A DNA stretch of 64,000 bases from Fodinibius sp052060035 (GTDB taxonomy: Bacteria > Bacteroidota > Rhodothermia > Balneolales > Balneolaceae): assembly GCF_052060035.1 (NCBI RefSeq), contig NZ_JBPOEA010000010.1, positions 41,186-105,185 of the forward strand, in the 5' to 3' direction. Position 1 is the first letter of the stretch, and each line of letters opens with the position of its first letter. The translations under genes and the position numbers were made by a program. Below, piece after piece: positions 8,471-18,014 of the stretch. Below the pieces are notes generated by a model. That model did not search any database and had not been told where the DNA came from. It was given only the letters and a program-made list of their open reading frames with translations.

Positions 8471-9605
8471 AGACTTTGTTTCATTTGTACAGGATGTTTA
8501 TAGTACAGATGAGTTTATTCCATTACATGTACCGAGATTTGAAGGAAATGAAAAGGAGTATGTAACCAATACTATTGAATCCACCTTTGTATCATCAGTT
8601 GGTGCATATGTGGATCAGTTTGAAGATATGATTGCCGATATCAGCCAAACAGCAAGTGGAGTTGCTATGGTTAACGGTACTTCTGCTCTTCAGGTTGCAC
8701 TTCGATTAGCAGGTGTAAAAGATGGTGATGAAGTGCTGACCCAAGCTTTGACATTTGTGGCTACAGCTAATGCTATTCGATATAATGGTGCTGATCCGGT
8801 CTTTATTGATGTCGACCGCGATACGATGGGACTTTCACCTGATGCTGTTCAAGAATTTTTAAAAGAATATGGAGAAATCCGGGAAGATGGTTGCTACAAT
8901 AAACAAACAGGTAAGCGAATAGCGGCTTGTGTGCCGATGCATACGTTTGGATTTCCTGTCCATTTGGATGAATTACTTACGGTTTGTGATAATTGGAATA
9001 TTCCTGTCGTAGAAGATGCTGCAGAATCGTTAGGTTCTTTATATAATGGTAAACCGACCGGTAGTTTTGGGGATTTTGGAGTCTTTTCATTTAATGGCAA
9101 TAAAATTGTGACTGCCGGGGGCGGTGGAGCTATTGTTACGGATGATGTAGAAGCTGGACAGCATGCTAAGCATTTAACGACTACGGCAAAGAAACCTCAT
9201 GACTATGAATACTACCACGATGAATTGGGATACAATTATCGTATGCCCAATTTAAATGCGGCATTGATTTGCGCGCAGCTGGAACAGTTGGATGATTATA
9301 TAGAGAATAAACGGGCATTGGCCAAAGATTATTCAGATTTTTTTGGGCGTAAAGGCATTAAGTTCAGAAACGAACAAGCTGATACCAGGGCCAATTATTG
9401 GTTGATGTGTGTAGAATTGGAAGATCGAAAGGAACGGGATGATTTTTTAGAAAAAACGAATGAAAGGGGAATAATGACACGCCCCATATGGCAGCTGATG
9501 TACCGGTTGCCGATGTATGAAGATTGTTTGCGAGATGAACAGCAGAATGCTGAATATCTGGAAGATCGAATTGTAAATATACCAAGTAGCGTTCGTGTTG
9601 AATAA
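8463..9605 (+). CDS. LegC-type PLP-dependent sugar aminotransferase
   Basis: The protein has 380 residues and belongs to the DegT/DnrJ/EryC1/StrS family. Its N-terminus (FIPLHVPRFEGNEKEYV, then FVSSVGAYVDQFE) is characteristic of the LegC branch, which makes 4-amino-4,6-dideoxy sugars for legionaminic-type nonulosonic acids. The PLP lysine is K214 in FNGNKI and the ring-binding aspartate is D185 in VEDAAES. It overlaps the preceding SDR gene and the following NeuD-like gene, so the three are translationally linked. Neither NeuB- nor NeuC-type genes follow, which is unusual (see findings). Confidence 0.87.
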   Translation: MIKDFVSFVQDVYSTDEFIPLHVPRFEGNEKEYVTNTIESTFVSSVGAYVDQFEDMIADISQTASGVAMVNGTSALQVALRLAGVKDGDEVLTQALTFVATANAIRYNGADPVFIDVDRDTMGLSPDAVQEFLKEYGEIREDGCYNKQTGKRIAACVPMHTFGFPVHLDELLTVCDNWNIPVVEDAAESLGSLYNGKPTGSFGDFGVFSFNGNKIVTAGGGGAIVTDDVEAGQHAKHLTTTAKKPHDYEYYHDELGYNYRMPNLNAALICAQLEQLDDYIENKRALAKDYSDFFGRKGIKFRNEQADTRANYWLMCVELEDRKERDDFLEKTNERGIMTRPIWQLMYRLPMYEDCLRDEQQNAEYLEDRIVNIPSSVRVE

Positions 9606-10218
9606 TAATAACATATTACTTGGTTATTCAGGACATGCCTTTGTGGTTGCTGAAGCAGCAGATAAGGCGGGTATTTCTATTGAATATTATGCTGACAAGG
9701 AGAAAGTAAAAGAAAATCCTTTCGAGTTAGACTATATTGGGTTTGAAAGGAGTGAGGGTTTTAGTGGATGGGGCAAGGGGTTTGGTTTCGTGTTAGGAGT
9801 AGGAGATAACAAGATCCGAATGGGCCTTGGCAACTTAGTTGAAAGTAAAAAAGAGTTATTATTGACAGTTTCACATCCTGAAGCTGAAATTTCAAATAGT
9901 GCTTCCATTGGTAGGGGTACCTTTATTTCTGCCCATGCGACGATAAATGCTTTAAGTGAAATCGGAAAATATGTGATTTTGAATACCAATTGCATTGTTG
10001 AGCATGAATGTCTTATAGCTGAAGGTGTGCATATAGCACCGGGAGCTGTTTTAGCAGGAAATGTTGATGTTGGTAAAGGCTCTTTTATTGGAGCGAATGC
10101 GGTTGTAAAAGAAGGGATTTCTATAGGAGAAAATGTTATTGTGGGAGCTGGCTCAACAATTATTCAAGATATATCTGATGGGAAAAAGTTTGTAGGTAAT
10201 CCTGGAAGTGAAATTTAG
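9595..10218 (+). CDS. NeuD/PglD-like sugar O/N-acyltransferase
   Basis: The protein has about 207 residues. An N-terminal Rossmann-like half (ILLGYSGHAFVV) is followed by a left-handed beta-helix of hexapeptide repeats (about residues 95-200, e.g. SIGRGTFISAHATI and VGKGSFIGANAVV). It acetylates an amino or hydroxyl group of an activated sugar, most simply the product of the LegC-like enzyme. The start is GTG at 9595 or TTG at 9598, both inside the end of the aminotransferase gene; no ATG is available. It ends with the typical VGNPG motif. Confidence 0.85.
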   Translation: MLNNNNILLGYSGHAFVVAEAADKAGISIEYYADKEKVKENPFELDYIGFERSEGFSGWGKGFGFVLGVGDNKIRMGLGNLVESKKELLLTVSHPEAEISNSASIGRGTFISAHATINALSEIGKYVILNTNCIVEHECLIAEGVHIAPGAVLAGNVDVGKGSFIGANAVVKEGISIGENVIVGAGSTIIQDISDGKKFVGNPGSEI

Positions 10219-10227
10219 AAAAAAAGT

Positions 10228-11271
10228 ATGTATAGAAATAGAATTATAGAAAATGATTCTACCCTTATTGAAGCTTTCAAAAAAATGGATGAGCTTGATA
10301 AAAAGCTCTTAATCGTATTAGAAGAAGAAAGTTTCAAGGGATTACTAAGTGCCGGTGATATACAGCGGGCTATTATTAGGAATGAGCCCCTTGATACCGA
10401 AGTTGAAGAAGTATTAAGATCTGATATCCGAGTTGCTTCACCGACCGATTCTTTTGATAAGATAAAAGAGATGATGCTGGAGTTCCGTATGGAACTTTGT
10501 CCTGTTATAAATGAACAGAATGAAATTGAAGACATCTACTATTGGGAAGATATCTTCCAGGATGAAGGCCCCCAACCTAAAGCTCAATTCGATTTACCTG
10601 TTGTTATTATGGCAGGTGGCTTTGGTACGCGTTTGAGACCGTTAACACATGTAATGCCCAAGCCCTTAATACCGATCGGAGAAAAAAGTATGCTTGAACA
10701 TATTTTTGAAAGGTTTAACAGGCATGGCCCGGATCAATTTTTTATATCCGTGAATTATAAATCAGATTTAATTGAGTATTACCTTAGAAACCAGAATTTG
10801 CCATATCAACTAAAGTTTTTTAAAGAGGATGAACCACTTGGAACAGCAGGTAGTCTATCGCTAATTAAAGGACAAATTGGTGAAACATTTTTTATCAGTA
10901 ATTGCGATATCATCATCGAGCAAGACTATTCCGAAATCCTTGGCTATCATCGAGAAAATAAAAATGAATTAACGGTAGTATCTGCTCTTAAAAATTATGC
11001 AATTCCATATGGTACTATTGATACAGGAGAAAATGGCAAGTTGGAATCTTTAAATGAAAAGCCAGATCTGACATTTCAAATAAATAGTGGTATGTATATT
11101 TTGGAACCTCACCTGTTAGAGGAAATTCCTGATCAAACTTTTTTTCATATTACTGATTTAATAGAGAAAATAAGAGAAAGAAATGGCAAGGTAGGAGTGT
11201 TTCCGGTATCTGAAAAGTCTTGGACTGATGTAGGAGAATGGGACAAGTACTTGGATAATATTAGTTTTTGA
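10228..11271 (+). CDS. CBS-domain sugar-1-phosphate nucleotidyltransferase, PtmE-like
   Basis: The protein has 347 residues. Two CBS motifs occupy about residues 1-110. A nucleotidyltransferase domain begins VVIMAGGFGTRLRPLT (about 125-140), with the sugar-activating MPKPLIPIG. This fusion matches PtmE, which in Campylobacter activates glucosamine-1-phosphate with GTP at the start of the GDP-linked legionaminic acid route. NTP choice cannot be read from sequence here. Its position directly after LegC- and NeuD-like genes fits an amino-sugar pathway, and the CBS part suggests nucleotide sensing. Confidence 0.82.
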   Translation: MYRNRIIENDSTLIEAFKKMDELDKKLLIVLEEESFKGLLSAGDIQRAIIRNEPLDTEVEEVLRSDIRVASPTDSFDKIKEMMLEFRMELCPVINEQNEIEDIYYWEDIFQDEGPQPKAQFDLPVVIMAGGFGTRLRPLTHVMPKPLIPIGEKSMLEHIFERFNRHGPDQFFISVNYKSDLIEYYLRNQNLPYQLKFFKEDEPLGTAGSLSLIKGQIGETFFISNCDIIIEQDYSEILGYHRENKNELTVVSALKNYAIPYGTIDTGENGKLESLNEKPDLTFQINSGMYILEPHLLEEIPDQTFFHITDLIEKIRERNGKVGVFPVSEKSWTDVGEWDKYLDNISF

Positions 11272-11286
11272 TTTTATTGCTTGAAA

Positions 11287-12429
11287 ATGAGATCAAAAAA
11301 AATTCTTTTAGTAGGCAATGCAAATCACCAGTTTGTAGCAAATTATGCCAAGTGGTTGAAAAAAGAGTCTAATGAATTTGAGGTTGATGTTTTATCGGAT
11401 CGTCCAGTCAAGATTGATTCAAAAAAGTTTTATAATAAGATATTTCACCTCAAATTTGAAGCCCCTTTGTTTAAGATTGTGAACAAGTTTAAGGGTATAA
11501 GACGCTACTATAGATTTTTTCTTTATGTAAAATTATTGAAAGAATTGCCGAATTATGAGTATGTCCACTTTCATTTTTTGAACGTGGATTCAGGGTTTTT
11601 GGCTACTCAAGTAAAAAAGTATTTAGGTGCTAAAGTTATCATTTCTATTTGGGGAAGTGATTTTTATAGAGTTAAAGAGCGAGATAAGAAGTATTTCGAA
11701 AATGCTTGTCAAACAGCTGACAAAATTACTTTTACCAATTCAGTAACAAGAGACAATTTTATAAATAGTTTGGATTGGAACAAAGATAATCTGCGTGTGT
11801 GCAGATTTGGTTTAGCTCCTTTGGAAGTATTAAAACAATTGAATAAATCTAAGAGACAATGTAAAAGAGATTTAGGCTGGGACCCAGAAACGCTATCAAT
11901 CACTATTGGCTATAACAGTAACCCTGCGCAGCAACATATAAAGATAATTGAACAATTTAATAAATCTGTTTTAACTAAGTGCGCGCAGAAAATTGAATTA
12001 ATTCTACCTCTTACCTATGGTAGTGATGATACATACAAAAATAAAATAGAGACAGTCCTTGAGAAATCCCCATTTGAATACAGAATATACCGTGATTATT
12101 TAACTGATCAGAAAGTGGCAGAAATTCGACAAGCTTCTGATATAATGATACAATTACAGAAGACAGATCAATTTTCTGGGTCCATGCAGGAGCATTTATA
12201 TGCCGGAGATATCGTTATCACCGGTAGTTGGTTGCCCTACCAGACTATGAAAGATTATGGAGCTTACTTCTTAGAAGTGGATAATATTGAAGAGTTAGTT
12301 GATTTAGTTCCTGAAGTTGTTGACCAGTATAAAGGCTATAGGAAGAAAACGAAACCAAATTCTAATGCTATAGAAAGATTGAGTTCTTGGGAGACCAATA
12401 TTAAAGACTGGATAGCGCTATATAATTAA
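11287..12429 (+). CDS. GT-B glycosyltransferase
   Basis: The protein has about 380 residues. The N-terminal half begins KKILLVGNANHQFV and the middle has VIISIWGSDFYR. ILPLTYGSDDTY resembles the PLxYG segment of Fuc4NAc transferases such as WecF, but the overall match is not decisive. It probably transfers one sugar to the lipid-linked repeat unit on the cytoplasmic face. The ATG at 11287 is chosen over the TTG at 11281. It lies four bases before the flippase gene. Confidence 0.7.
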   Translation: MRSKKILLVGNANHQFVANYAKWLKKESNEFEVDVLSDRPVKIDSKKFYNKIFHLKFEAPLFKIVNKFKGIRRYYRFFLYVKLLKELPNYEYVHFHFLNVDSGFLATQVKKYLGAKVIISIWGSDFYRVKERDKKYFENACQTADKITFTNSVTRDNFINSLDWNKDNLRVCRFGLAPLEVLKQLNKSKRQCKRDLGWDPETLSITIGYNSNPAQQHIKIIEQFNKSVLTKCAQKIELILPLTYGSDDTYKNKIETVLEKSPFEYRIYRDYLTDQKVAEIRQASDIMIQLQKTDQFSGSMQEHLYAGDIVITGSWLPYQTMKDYGAYFLEVDNIEELVDLVPEVVDQYKGYRKKTKPNSNAIERLSSWETNIKDWIALYN

Positions 12430-12433
12430 CTGA

Positions 12434-13891
12434 ATGGATTTTAAGAGTACAGCAATTTCCGGTGTGAAATGGACAACAGTTGACAAAGTTGGAAAAGCTG
12501 TATTCCAATTACTCCAGGTGGCTATACTAACCCGCTTTCTTCCCAAAGAGGCATTCGGATTAGTGGCAATGGCCGTTGTTGTTATCGGATTCACTAATAT
12601 TTTTGTGGATATGGGGTTGACTTCGGCTATACTTCACAAACAGGATGCTACTGTTAATGAATACAGCAGTATATATTGGCTAAATATTTTTATTTCAGTT
12701 GGGTTATATATCTTTTTGCTAATTGCTACCCCGTTTGTTTCTGATTTTTACTCTGAAAAGGAGTTGTTAACGATTGTACCAATTTTGGGGACCAATATAT
12801 TATTGATTGCACTGGGGCGGCAACATCGAACAATTATGCAAAAAGAGTTTCGATTTAAGCCAATTGCGCTGGTTGAATTATCAGCCTATTTTGTTGGTGT
12901 AGTTGTTGCTGTTCTATTTGCATATCGAGGGGCTGGGGTTTATAGCTTGGTTTATTCCACTCTAACAGCTTCTGCAATAACAAATATTTTATTTTTAGGG
13001 ATAAATATTCGATTAAATCCCATAAAGTTACATTTCCATTATAAAGATACAATCCCCTTTTTAAGGGTTGGGGGATATCAAATGGGTAGCAAGATTTTGG
13101 ATTTCGCCTCTAAAGAGGTAGATATTTTTATAGTAGGAAAAATGCTCGGAGCTGAGGCTTTAGGGTTATACAGCTTATCAAAACAAATAGTCTTGAAACT
13201 TTTTAGTTTAATAAATCCTATTGTGGTTAATGTTTTAAGCCCTCTCTTATCATCTATTCAAAAAGAATCAGAGAAATTAAAGAGAACCTTTTTACGGGTG
13301 GTCAAATATCTAGCGTACATAAATTTTCCACTCTATTTTTTAATTTTGATAAACTCAAGAGAAATTTTGCATATTGTTTATGGTAGTGAGTATGAAGAAG
13401 GTTTCGTAGTATTATCTTTATTAGCTATATATTATTGCATTATTTCTCTCTCAAATCCTGTGGGGAGTCTTCAAATTGCAACAGGAAGAACGGATATTGG
13501 TTTCTTGTGGACAATATTACGAGTTATTCTGACTCCCGTATTTATATTTATAGGATCATTGTATAGTATTAATGGTGTTGCTTTATCTGTTGCTGTTCTT
13601 GGGGTTATTTTGTTGGTTCCTTTGTGGTATGTACAATTGAGACCTATGGCAGATATATCCCTCAGAGAGTACCTTGAGCAGTTTTATAAACCACTATCAG
13701 TATTTTTTATTTTTGGCTTAATTGCTATAGCTGTTGATTATTTCATAAATATGGGTCCGATTTTTGTAAGTCTGTTAATTAAATCACTCTTTTTTATGAT
13801 TCTATTTGCTGGGGGATTATATATGATGGATAGGAAATCTTTGAAATCATTTTGGGAATTCTCGAAATCTTCATTGAAGAAATCTATTTAG
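12434..13891 (+). CDS. Wzx-type oligosaccharide flippase
   Basis: This is an integral membrane protein of 485 residues in the MOP superfamily. It has about twelve to fourteen hydrophobic segments. The family start MDFKSTAISGVKWTTVDKVG and the conserved GLVAMAVVVIGF and TSAILHK stretches are typical of WzxC-like exporters. It moves the undecaprenyl-linked repeat unit to the periplasmic side for Wzy. It is co-transcribed with its neighbours by spacing (four bases on each side). Confidence 0.9.
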   Translation: MDFKSTAISGVKWTTVDKVGKAVFQLLQVAILTRFLPKEAFGLVAMAVVVIGFTNIFVDMGLTSAILHKQDATVNEYSSIYWLNIFISVGLYIFLLIATPFVSDFYSEKELLTIVPILGTNILLIALGRQHRTIMQKEFRFKPIALVELSAYFVGVVVAVLFAYRGAGVYSLVYSTLTASAITNILFLGINIRLNPIKLHFHYKDTIPFLRVGGYQMGSKILDFASKEVDIFIVGKMLGAEALGLYSLSKQIVLKLFSLINPIVVNVLSPLLSSIQKESEKLKRTFLRVVKYLAYINFPLYFLILINSREILHIVYGSEYEEGFVVLSLLAIYYCIISLSNPVGSLQIATGRTDIGFLWTILRVILTPVFIFIGSLYSINGVALSVAVLGVILLVPLWYVQLRPMADISLREYLEQFYKPLSVFFIFGLIAIAVDYFINMGPIFVSLLIKSLFFMILFAGGLYMMDRKSLKSFWEFSKSSLKKSI

Positions 13892-13894
13892 GTT

Positions 13895-15556
13895 ATGTCG
13901 AAATTTGTAGTAGAAATTGAGCTGAAAAAAGATTTTTCTGATGAAAGTTTTAAAGTCACGATTCAAGGAAATAGTAAGTTTGGAGATGATTGTATTTATG
14001 TAGACCAAGAGAATTATTTTTTATTGTTAGATGGGGCAGTACTTAATAAAAGTGATTTGCTTATGTCAAGTAAAAATTGGAGATCATGTATAGTTGATTT
14101 ATACCAACAAAAGGGGGATGCTTTTTTTGATCTGTTGAAAGGCTCTTATGTGGGACTGTTGTTTGATAAAAATGCTGGCAAATGGCTAATATATTCAGAT
14201 CATATTGGTAGCAAGCCAATTTATTATCACTATAATAACGACAAGATCTATATTTCAAATAATTACACAGAATTAGTTAATACTCTTATGGCTAATTCAA
14301 TATCAATATCTTTAAATGTAGATGCTGCCTATCTATTATTAACCTATGGTTTTGTATTTGAAGATATTACCATTTTAAATGAAGTAAGTAGATTGATGGT
14401 TGGCCATTATGGTATAATTAGTAAAAATGGGTTTACAACAAAAGAATTTTTCAAGTTAAATAATGATCCTATTCAGATAACTGAAGAGGAGGCTGTAGAG
14501 GAAATAGATAAAAGATTCAGGAATGCTGTTAAGTTAGCTTTTGAAAAAGATCGAGAGTATGGTCTAAAACATCTGGTATCTTTAAGTGGTGGGCTTGATT
14601 CAAGGATGACTTCTTGGGTGGCTCATGAAATGGGATACACCGATCAATTGAATATCACTTTTTCTCAGAGTGATTATTTAGATGAATCTATCCCTAAAAA
14701 GATCGCTGAAGATTTAAAACATGAGTGGCTATTTAAAGCATTGGATAATGGTACCTTTCTAAATTCCATTGATGAAATTAATAAAATTTCGGGTGGTAAT
14801 GTTTTATACTATGGGTTGGCTCACAGTTATAGTTTATATAAATACATGGACTTTTCCGATCTTGGCTTACTCCACACAGGTCAATTAGGCGATGTTGTTA
14901 TTGGAAGCTATTCATCAGAACCTTCTTATAGCCACGAGTTTTCAAAGTTGAGTGGGGCTTATTCAAATACCTTAAAAAAAGAATTCGGTGATATCACATT
15001 TAGTGAATATCGCAATGAGGAGTTATTTAAGATGAATATAAGGGGATTTTATGGTATTAATATGGGGCTTTTGCCTGTACAAGAATTTACTGAAACGTAT
15101 TCTCCGTTTTATGATAAGGATTTTATGAGTTTTGCACTTAGTGTACCAATCAAGATGAGATATGATCATAGATTGTATAAAAAATGGATAATTAAAAAAT
15201 ATCCTGAAGCGGCTAATTACGTTTGGGAATCAACAAAGGCAAAAATTACAGATTGGCATATTAAACTTGTGCAGAAGGAGGTACCAGTCCAGCAGTTACT
15301 TCAAAAGATTTTAAGGCGTTTGGGAATCAACAAATGTAGTAAAAAGACTAAGAACCATATGAATCCACTTGATTACTGGTATACTAAAAACGTAGAACTA
15401 AAAAGATTTCAAGATGAATACTTTGAAGCGAATATCAATCGTTTAAACGACTATCCTGAGCTCAAAGAAGATTGTATACAATTGTATAAAGAGGGGAATG
15501 GCGTAGAGAAAAATCAAGTGTTGACGTTAATTTCAACCACGAAACAGTTTTTTTAA
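13895..15556 (+). CDS. Asparagine-synthase-like amidotransferase
   Basis: The protein has 553 residues with the AsnB layout: an N-terminal Ntn-like domain (to about 190) and a C-terminal ATP-pyrophosphatase domain with SGGLDS at 231-236. The nucleophilic Cys2 of glutamine-dependent enzymes is absent; the protein begins M-S-K-F. Glutamine hydrolysis is therefore unlikely, and ammonia use or another role is possible. In glycan loci such proteins can amidate uronic acids, and WecB plus a UDP-sugar dehydrogenase downstream could supply one. That link is an inference. Confidence 0.8.
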   Translation: MSKFVVEIELKKDFSDESFKVTIQGNSKFGDDCIYVDQENYFLLLDGAVLNKSDLLMSSKNWRSCIVDLYQQKGDAFFDLLKGSYVGLLFDKNAGKWLIYSDHIGSKPIYYHYNNDKIYISNNYTELVNTLMANSISISLNVDAAYLLLTYGFVFEDITILNEVSRLMVGHYGIISKNGFTTKEFFKLNNDPIQITEEEAVEEIDKRFRNAVKLAFEKDREYGLKHLVSLSGGLDSRMTSWVAHEMGYTDQLNITFSQSDYLDESIPKKIAEDLKHEWLFKALDNGTFLNSIDEINKISGGNVLYYGLAHSYSLYKYMDFSDLGLLHTGQLGDVVIGSYSSEPSYSHEFSKLSGAYSNTLKKEFGDITFSEYRNEELFKMNIRGFYGINMGLLPVQEFTETYSPFYDKDFMSFALSVPIKMRYDHRLYKKWIIKKYPEAANYVWESTKAKITDWHIKLVQKEVPVQQLLQKILRRLGINKCSKKTKNHMNPLDYWYTKNVELKRFQDEYFEANINRLNDYPELKEDCIQLYKEGNGVEKNQVLTLISTTKQFF

Positions 15557-15558
15557 GA

Positions 15559-16719
15559 TTGAATATTCTAAATATATCATCAATAATCCCGTTAAAAGGA
15601 CTCAAGCGAGAAAATGATATTATTCTACGAATCCAAGATTATCTGAAAGACAATTATGGATATGACTTCACAATAGCTATGTCTTTACCCTATGTGCCTT
15701 TTATCTTATCTCTGATTAATGATAAATGGAAGAAATACAGAGATTATCAGCATAAGAGACAACTAAAAGTTCAAGGTCATGATACAGTTATCTACCCTTG
15801 GTTATTGCCTCCAACAAGTAACTTCTGGTTAAATTATTTTTTAATTCCTGTCAATTGGGTCTGGTATATATTTGTTGTTCAAAAAAAAATTTTTCAGGAA
15901 GCCAAAAATGCAGATCTATTGCTTACACAGAATTTAATACCAGATGCGATTCTTGCTTATTGGTTACATAAAAAATATGATACACCTTATATCATAAACA
16001 TTAGGGGCAAGTCTGAAAAATACTGGTACAAACTACCAGTGCTTCGATCTGTAATAAAAAACGCCTCACAGGTGATTACTCACAGTCCAACGAATTATCA
16101 ATTGTTTAAAGATGATTATGAAATCGAACTAGTTCCTCATCCGGTGGATGATATCTTCTATTTTGATGGGAACAATGAATATAGTTATCCGAAACTTATA
16201 AGTGTGTGTAGATTATTAAGCCTTAAAAATATTGACAAAGTAATATATGCTTTGTCAAAGTTGAAAAAGCAGGGGCAAAATTTTGAATATTGTATTGTTG
16301 GTGATGGACCGAGGATGAAAAGTTTGAAGGAGCTTGTAATAGAACTTGGCTTGGTTAATGAAGTGTCTTTTGAAGGTTACTTAAGTAGAGAGAAGGTTGC
16401 AGCTCAACTTAAAGACTCAAACGTATTTATTATGCCTAGTAATCCTGAGACCTTAGGTCGTGCATTTTTAGAAGCAGCTGCATCGGGTTGTTTAATAATA
16501 GGTCATCAAAATACTGGAGTGGATGGGCTTTTTACACATCAAGAGTCAGCAATTTTTGTTAACGAAGATACTGTATATAAAGGGCTGAAAACAGTATTTG
16601 AAAACTTAAACACGATGAGTAATTATAGGGAGAAATCCCAAAAAATTGTTAAGAATCTAAAGTGGGATAAAATTGGTAGTATTTATGATGATATTTTTAC
16701 TAAATCTTATAATCAATAA
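15559..16719 (+). CDS. Family 4 glycosyltransferase
   Basis: The protein has 386 residues and a GT-B fold. The C-terminal nucleotide-sugar domain shows ISVCRLLSLKNID, YCIVGDGPRMKSL and the EX7E-type element PSNPETLGRAFLEAAASG. This is a retaining transferase, probably acting on the lipid-linked repeat unit at the inner membrane. The start is TTG at 15559, two bases after the stop of the preceding gene. The sugar it adds cannot be read from the sequence. Confidence 0.83.
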   Translation: MNILNISSIIPLKGLKRENDIILRIQDYLKDNYGYDFTIAMSLPYVPFILSLINDKWKKYRDYQHKRQLKVQGHDTVIYPWLLPPTSNFWLNYFLIPVNWVWYIFVVQKKIFQEAKNADLLLTQNLIPDAILAYWLHKKYDTPYIINIRGKSEKYWYKLPVLRSVIKNASQVITHSPTNYQLFKDDYEIELVPHPVDDIFYFDGNNEYSYPKLISVCRLLSLKNIDKVIYALSKLKKQGQNFEYCIVGDGPRMKSLKELVIELGLVNEVSFEGYLSREKVAAQLKDSNVFIMPSNPETLGRAFLEAAASGCLIIGHQNTGVDGLFTHQESAIFVNEDTVYKGLKTVFENLNTMSNYREKSQKIVKNLKWDKIGSIYDDIFTKSYNQ

Positions 16720-16730
16720 TGATTATTTAG

Positions 16731-17927
16731 ATGAAAAGTAGAAGCTTTTTAAAATTATGGGCAGTTTTATCTCTTTTTTTTATGGTAATTCTGCATCATC
16801 TGCAATTTAACTTTAATTATGTTTTCCCATTTGAATTAATTTTTATTGCCCCATTATTACTTCTCAAAAATAGTGATGTGATTGCCTTTCGCAAATATGA
16901 TACTACTAAAATTTTTTTAATAAGCTTTGCCCTATTAGCTGTAATAAATATAATATCTTCATTTTGGAGTAGCTTGTTCTTAATTACAGATTTTAAAGCC
17001 AATATCAGTTTTTCTATAACATATATACTGATGTTGATATATTTTATTTATGGGGCTTTGTTATCCAGATATATTTCCAAAAGGGAAATAGCAGGTTACT
17101 TACTATTTTTTTTCATCCTAGTATTTTTAATTTCAGTTTTGGAATACATTTATGTACCAGTAAGAGTTTTTTTGAATAATTTTTATGACGTAGAACAAGT
17201 TTACCTTAAAGATTTTACAGCCTCAAATTATCGGATCATTGGGCTTTTCAAAAACCCAAACAGTTTAGCCGTAGTTGTGATAATTTTATTGATTGGTGCT
17301 TCAAGAAAGTATAAAAGTGAGATTTATATTTTTTCATTAATATCTATGGCAGGGGTAATTATAGCATTTTCGGGTTCGAGAACAGGATTAGTATTACTGA
17401 TTGTATACATACTTTATGTTACTTTTTTTCAAGAGAAAACGGCTAATAAAAAGATTTCTGCTACTTTCCTTTTATTAATTCTGGGGGGATGGATGATTTA
17501 TAATATTGATTTCGATTCTATTTCGGTGCTAAATAGGATTGGGAACTCTGCTGGAAAAGCACTATTTGAAAATAGAATAAATATTTATTGGAATAAGACA
17601 CTTGAACTAATATCTAGCTTTCCAATTCTTGGTAGCGGAATAAGTCATGGTGGTAGTATTACGGTTGATAATTTCTTACTGAATGTTTTGAAAGCAAATG
17701 GGATAATAGGGTTAACTGTATTTTTAGCTCCGGTTTTATTTTTGCTCATAAATAGTTTTAAAAATTTTAAAAATGGGGCTGAAATAAAATTACTCATAAT
17801 TATCTTCTTTTTAAGTTCAATGACCGGTGATTATTATAGAAGTCGTCCTATTTTCACTATTTTTTTCACTCTCATTGGTTATTATGGGATGTATCCATAT
17901 GCATCTAAAAAAATCAAAAGGAACTGA
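16731..17927 (+). CDS. Wzy-like O-antigen/capsule polymerase
   Basis: The protein has 398 residues with roughly ten to twelve hydrophobic segments. It carries the O-antigen ligase/polymerase hallmarks: a large periplasmic loop in the second half and the conserved FSGSRTGLVLL segment near the middle. It would polymerise flipped repeat units, with chain length set by the Wzz protein at the start of the operon. Sequence conservation in this family is low; the call rests on topology, the SRTG element and the position beside wzx and glycosyltransferases. Confidence 0.8.
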   Translation: MKSRSFLKLWAVLSLFFMVILHHLQFNFNYVFPFELIFIAPLLLLKNSDVIAFRKYDTTKIFLISFALLAVINIISSFWSSLFLITDFKANISFSITYILMLIYFIYGALLSRYISKREIAGYLLFFFILVFLISVLEYIYVPVRVFLNNFYDVEQVYLKDFTASNYRIIGLFKNPNSLAVVVIILLIGASRKYKSEIYIFSLISMAGVIIAFSGSRTGLVLLIVYILYVTFFQEKTANKKISATFLLLILGGWMIYNIDFDSISVLNRIGNSAGKALFENRINIYWNKTLELISSFPILGSGISHGGSITVDNFLLNVLKANGIIGLTVFLAPVLFLLINSFKNFKNGAEIKLLIIIFFLSSMTGDYYRSRPIFTIFFTLIGYYGMYPYASKKIKRN

Positions 17928-18014
17928 AGATATGTTCATAAATAAGTGATATTTCTATAAGGTTATCAGTTAATCAATGTATTCAATATTTTTTAAGTTC
18001 TATTATTTTTTAGG

